The notes under the pieces: generated by a model
Databases searched by the model: none
The model's input: only the letters and a program-made list of their open reading frames with translations
Told to the model about the DNA's origin: nothing
Made by a program: the position numbers and the translations under genes
In this document: positions 59,695 to 64,000 of the stretch, in pieces
How positions within the stretch are numbered: position 1 is the stretch's first letter
Layout: each line of letters starts with the position of its first letter
From: Capsicum annuum
Taxonomy: Eukaryota > Streptophyta > Magnoliopsida > Solanales > Solanaceae
Direction of reading: 5' to 3'
Assembly (NCBI RefSeq): GCF_002878395.1
Contig: NC_061116.1
Coordinates: 120,256,692-120,320,691 of the forward strand
Length of the DNA: 64,000 nt

Positions 59695-62435
59695 TGTAAT
59701 ACCCCGTACTTTTTCTAGCTTGAAAAGTTTCCCCAAGAATGTTAAAAGCTTTATTTGAAAAATGAATTTAATTTTGTACACATGGTATTTTCAAGATTTT
59801 CACTTTTATTCATGTGTAAAATTCCATAAGCTTTCCATCGATACCAAATTCGCCCAAATCCGACACCCGGGCAAAGAGTTAGAGCCTTTTTAGTGAGATA
59901 ATGTATCACTTGAGACATCAGCGCGTCGCGAAGCCAGGTTAAATGACATTTGTCAATTTTTAGTGTTACTCCACGATAGTGGCACGTCGTTCCAAACTTC
60001 CAGGTTTCAAACAAGGTGGAAACGAGATAGCTACGCGTCACGCCACCATGCAGATTCCCAATTGTCCAGTTCTAGTGACTTGGTGCGATAGTGGCGCATC
60101 GCGCCAAGGATGAAAATTAGGAAATTGTCACAAGAATTAAAATATGTTTCCTAGGGTTAAAAGTGTCAATTTCCCTACCCTATATAATCTCAAAAACACG
60201 GATATGAGCCTCTATTACACTAAAATATACTCTATTCTCTCAAATTCCTCTCAAGAACACATTAGGGTTTTTCATAGAAGATTCAAGTTCAAGAATTTCC
60301 TCCATCAATCTTCATGTATTTATGAACCAAGGTATGCGTAGTGTTCATTCATGGAATATTTCCGTCTATGAAGCCCAAGAATCTCTTTTCCAACTTCAAG
60401 TTTATGGATTTCTTTATGAGTTTCATGTTGGGTTTGTTTTGTTCATGTTGAGAATGATTAATTGAATTCTAATCCATGTTGGGTGATCAATTTTATGTAG
60501 AATTGACTAGTATAGATGTATGTTCATGTGAACCTACAATTAAACCCTATAATGATGAAATTAGAATTGAACCATAATGTCTAATTGTTGTACAATGTTG
60601 TTTACATATACTATGCCTACCATGTGTTTGTTTGAATGCCTATATGAAGGAAAAGTGCCCAAGTAGCATGATATTATGAAATCCCCATTTATGTACAAGT
60701 TTATGCATATCACATGTTTGATGAAGTGCTTTAATATATGAATTATGAATTGTGTTATTGGTCATGTGTTCGAGTAAGTCATGTTATGTCAGTTTCTTTC
60801 CATCGAGTCTTGAGGGTACTTGCACCCGACAACTTAGTTGTGTGCCTAGAGCCATGTCATATTTTCACGATACTCTCAGACAAGTCACGACCATAGAACT
60901 CAATCAGTCATGTGGCTCAGGAAATCTCAGTAATCTCAGTAGTTCAGTAACCTCCGTGATCTCAGTATTCCCAGTAAGTCTCAATAACTTTAGTACTCTC
61001 AGTCAGTCCTCAGATCTCAGTAGCATTCCATCGGTCAACGAAACTCAATAAATTCAGTTTTAACTCTGCTAAACAATAACATCAGTTAATAAGTTCAGTT
61101 CAGTTAAATCAGTTTAGTTTAGTTAATCAGTTCAGTGTCTATTCAGTTGGGAGTAGGATTCAGCACGGAGTAAACCCAAGGATGGGGACTCACCTGTTAT
61201 TCAGTGGAGGGTATGATCCTTAGAAACAATCCTTGTGTTCCAAAACTACGTAGCCAACGTAGGTTGAGATGCACCCTACACATTTAGGGATATACACATA
61301 TACATCTCATTTAGGTTACCTACTATGAGGGTTTGACGGAAGAGCTCCCTGTCAGTGAGGGTATACTCACAACAGGTCTTTACTCGTGACACGGTATTGA
61401 CACCCTTCCAGCTGGGTTTAAGGTTGGACCCTACTAGTTTAGTTCTGGGGGATGTTGGTTAGATGATTACCTCCCAAAGTCTCAGTCTTGGTCTCACTAA
61501 AAGAACTCAGATAGTTTTTTAGATTTCAGGACTGTCAGATACAGTTAAATTCAGATACGGTACAGAATTCAGCTAGTTCCATCAGATTCAGGACTGTCAG
61601 ATACAGTCATTCATGTTATTAGTTATATCAGACCTCAGAACTCATGTTATCAGTATTCAGCTTTAGGACTATCAGATACAGTCAACTAGACCAGTTTTTC
61701 ATAATCAGAACTGTTAAAAACAGTTATTCATGTATCAGTAACATAGTATCAGACCTTCAGTAATTAGTAATACAGTGTCAGTCTTTCTCACTTATCAGCG
61801 ACTCAGGGGTCAATATCGGTAGACTCAGTATCCAGTCCTATCATGATCTCAGTTACAGTTACATAGTCATACATATATTGTCACGTTCATGTTAGTCATT
61901 CCTATTGTTCATGCATATGAACCATTTGCATTCAGCCTACCTCACTTACATACCAGTACATTCAAAGTATTGATGCATTTGTGCAATGGTATCTTATACC
62001 ATAGGTTTAAAAGTACGAGCTCTAGATCATCAGTAGCATCCCAGTTCAGCAGTCAGAGTCAGCTATGAGTCCTCATCTTTCTAGGACATGATGATTACAT
62101 TACTATTTTAGCTTTCAGTTTAATTCAGTTGTCGGAGTTAGTTGGGGACCTATCCTATCAACTCTTTATTTAAATAGTTTAGAGGCTTTCAGACTATAGC
62201 ATGCCAGACAGTTACTTTAAATTTATTTTGGTATTTGTTGTACCATTTCTAAACATTATTTTATCAGATGTTTATTCAGTTTTGAACCTTATGGCCTTAC
62301 AGATTTTACGTATTCCGCATAATTTCAGTATATTATGCAATTCTTAGTTACAGATATCAGTCATGGATTAGCTTGTGTTCTCTCAGGGTCATAGGCACCG
62401 TGTAGCATTTTGAGTACCAGATTTTGGGCGTAACA
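59695..62435 (+). mobile_element. Solo LTR (family B) inside LARD-1
   Basis: It runs TGTAATACCCCGTACTTTT...GGGCGTAACA, with flanking GAAAA (59690-59694) and AAAAA (62436-62440). The paralogous uninterrupted site is present at about 63490-63510, which confirms the insertion and its borders. GC-rich gcgtcgcg and gcgcatcgcgcc words lie at 59920-60110, and an aggactgtcagatacagt repeat at 61510-61740. Confidence 0.9.
61510..61740. repeat. Irregular tandem repeat with aggactgtcagatacagt core
   Basis: Copies of ggactgtcagatacagt or close variants lie at about 61528, 61591, 61665 and 61710. It sits in the same LTR family as the 68-base array at 56301 but has a different unit. Confidence 0.75.
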
Positions 62436-63171
62436 AAAAAGTATAGTTTAAAAGAGTATTTAAGAAGTGTTGTTAAGCTTGAATGTTATCAGTTGCATCA
62501 CCTAAGGCGTAGTAATCCTCTTCTTGCTTTTGTTCTATACGGCTACATTCCATGTTATATAGTTTTAGCCATGCTGATATTCCTTATTTGAATTTTCATT
62601 CTCAAATCATGCCCGAAATTATTTCCCTCTATTGATATTAGAAGTTATGATAAGAAGACTCTGAGGAGACTCGTATATCCCTTCTTAGTAATGCTTGAAA
62701 ATCTTATTGCATTAGCTATCAGTTTGTGGTTCTATATGTTTGATCGTGTCATGAATTCTTTAATTGGATTCTAAACTCTCAGAATGTATCAAATTCTTAT
62801 AGTCAATCAAGTCAGGTCAGAAATCAGTTTCATGTTAGGGGTTCTATTTTTTTAGCTCATCTATATCCTACATTTGCAGACATGAAGGCTAAGTATCTTT
62901 ATTTGTTCAATTATAAGAATGATTTGGTAGGATTAAGAGATTTCCCTCCTAGAATTGCACTCTTCTAATTGCATTTCTACATTATTCCATACGATTCCTG
63001 TGTATGTGTTCATGTTCCATATGTATTAGTTGAGTCAGTACTCTGTCAGAAGGTGATTCCAGTTATGAAACATGATCAACTTTAGAAATCCAATGTCATT
63101 TTAGAAACTACATTCTTTTCATCCCAACATTGATCTTCATTCGAGAATTAATGATCCCAATGGGGAGATAT
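62436..63171 (+). other. LARD-1 internal non-coding sequence, 3' part
   Basis: It ends with cattcgagaattaatgatcccaat and gggga, the decayed counterpart of the PPT region next to the LTR start at 63172. No coding frame. Confidence 0.65.
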
Positions 63172-63336
63172 TATAATACCACAAAAATTTCTAACTAAGC
63201 TTCTAATCGTTCGTCATATATTCATAGGATCAAAAATAATTATCCTAATCATGGATAGGTATCATGACTATTTACCTAGTTTGTAAAGTACTTTCCATGT
63301 GAAAAGTGTTTATAGAAAACACTTAGAGCAAAGTTG
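63172..63336 (+). repeat. Start of the 3' LTR of LARD-1, cut by a tandem duplication
   Basis: It starts TATAATACCAC and matches the first about 170 bases of the 5' LTR (44728). It switches at 63337 to a second copy of LARD-1 internal sequence. Confidence 0.8.
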
Positions 63337-64000
63337 AGTTTAGACTAATATTATTGTGTTATGTGTAGTACCTTGTGACTTTGAGTTAGGCTTGAACATG
63401 ATGAGAGTGTGGAGTTTAACTCAAGCTTTGGTAGGAGTAGTCACTTGTACCCATATAAAGATTATAAGTTGCGTCAAATAAAGTGTAGTACTTAAGAGGA
63501 AAAATATAGTTTAGAAAAGTGTTTGAGAAGTGTTGTTAAGCTTGAAAGTTATCAGTTGCATCACCTAAGGCATAGTAATCCTATTCTTGCTTCTGTTCTA
63601 TATACCTACATTCCATGTTATAAAGTTTTAGCCATGCTAATATTACTTATTCAAATTTTCGTACTCAGATCACGCCCAAAATTCTTTTCCTTTATAGTTA
63701 TTAGAAGTTATAATATGGAGTGTCTGAGGAGACTCGCATATCCCTTCTTAGTAATTCTTGAAAATCTCATTGCATTAGCTATTAGCTCATAGTTCTATAT
63801 GTATGATTGTGTCATGAATGCTTCAATTGAGTTCTAAACTCTCAAAATGAATCAACTCCTTATAGTCAATTAAGTTATCTCAGAAATCAGTTCATGTTAG
63901 GGGTTCTATTTTTTTGAGCTCATCTATATCCTACATTTGCAGACATAATTGCTAAGTACCTTTATTTGTTCACTTATGACAATGATTCAATAGGATTAAG
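63337..64000 (+). repeat. Second copy of LARD-1 3' internal sequence (tandem duplication)
   Basis: It aligns with 59528-59694 followed by 62436-62940, that is, with unit 1 minus the solo LTR. The junction carries the shared word agtttagactaatatt. The copy runs off the window edge. Confidence 0.88.

Larger units (their letters stand above)
44728..64000 (+). mobile_element. LARD-1: non-coding LTR retrotransposon, interrupted and running off the window
   Basis: It has a 5' LTR (44728-46575), PBS, internal sequence in three pieces (46576-47617, 57876-59694, 62436-63171) and the start of a 3' LTR at 63172. The internal sequence totals about 3.6 kb with no recognisable gag or pol, so it fits a large retrotransposon derivative (LARD). 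Nested in it are LARD-2 and a solo LTR. The right end is complicated by a tandem duplication (59528-63336 and 63337-64000). Confidence 0.75.

Noticed and set aside
60752..61051. 99-residue Ser-rich open frame
   Set aside because: It falls in the ctcagta-rich tract of a solo LTR; low complexity with no domain.

Overview
The window looks like gene-poor, repeat-packed DNA from a large plant genome. It is probably Solanaceae (pepper or tomato relatives), judged from the style of the Athila, SIRE and Tekay-type retroelements; that family-level call is recollection, not a search result. Base composition is AT-rich. No intact gene is present. The only recognisable host gene is the first two exons of a cytosolic glyoxalase II gene (14635-14917), followed by an unfinished stretch of 100 Ns (15181-15280). 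Nearly everything else is transposable-element sequence, mostly decayed and often nested.

Layout. 1-1058: minus-strand Tekay/Del-type Ty3/gypsy fragment (protease to start of reverse transcriptase), joined to non-coding sequence that recurs at about 51.3-51.9 kb. 1059-9551: plus-strand, 5'-truncated Athila-type Ty3/gypsy element with RT/RNase H/integrase, a post-pol ORF, polypurine tract and 3' LTR. 9552-14410: AT-rich intergenic DNA, a possible old copia LTR end, and a cluster of MITEs (Stowaway-like, Tourist-like and another long one). 14635-15180: glyoxalase II fragment, then the gap. 15961-39620: complete minus-strand Athila element with perfect 5-bp target duplication GAAGC. It was later interrupted by a SIRE-like Ty1/copia element (19781-28591), which itself carries a TTA-flanked MITE (22826-23727), and by a 2.5-kb solo LTR (30952-33498, target duplication TGGTC) inside integrase. 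39626-44727: decayed Mutator-like transposase (plus) facing a Ulp1/C48 protease pseudogene (minus) that has lost its catalytic Cys. 44728-64000: a non-coding LARD-like LTR element (LARD-1, plus), split by a second large non-coding element (LARD-2, minus, 47623-57870, target duplication GTATG) and by a solo LTR (59695-62435). A further probable solo LTR (53990-57404) lies inside LARD-2. The right edge is a tandem duplication of LARD-1's 3' end.

How it fits together. The target duplications, PBS and PPT sites and empty-site paralogs give a relative insertion order. Three observations stand out. First, a similar post-pol ORF occupies the same place in two Athila elements and possibly in the SIRE-like copia element. 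Second, LARD-2's LTRs carry about 288 extra bases that end in a second PPT-like tract, as if plus-strand priming had shifted to an upstream PPT. Third, each element family carries its own cluster of short palindromic motifs in non-coding sequence. Nothing here appears able to move by itself: every coding region has stops, frameshifts or missing catalytic residues.
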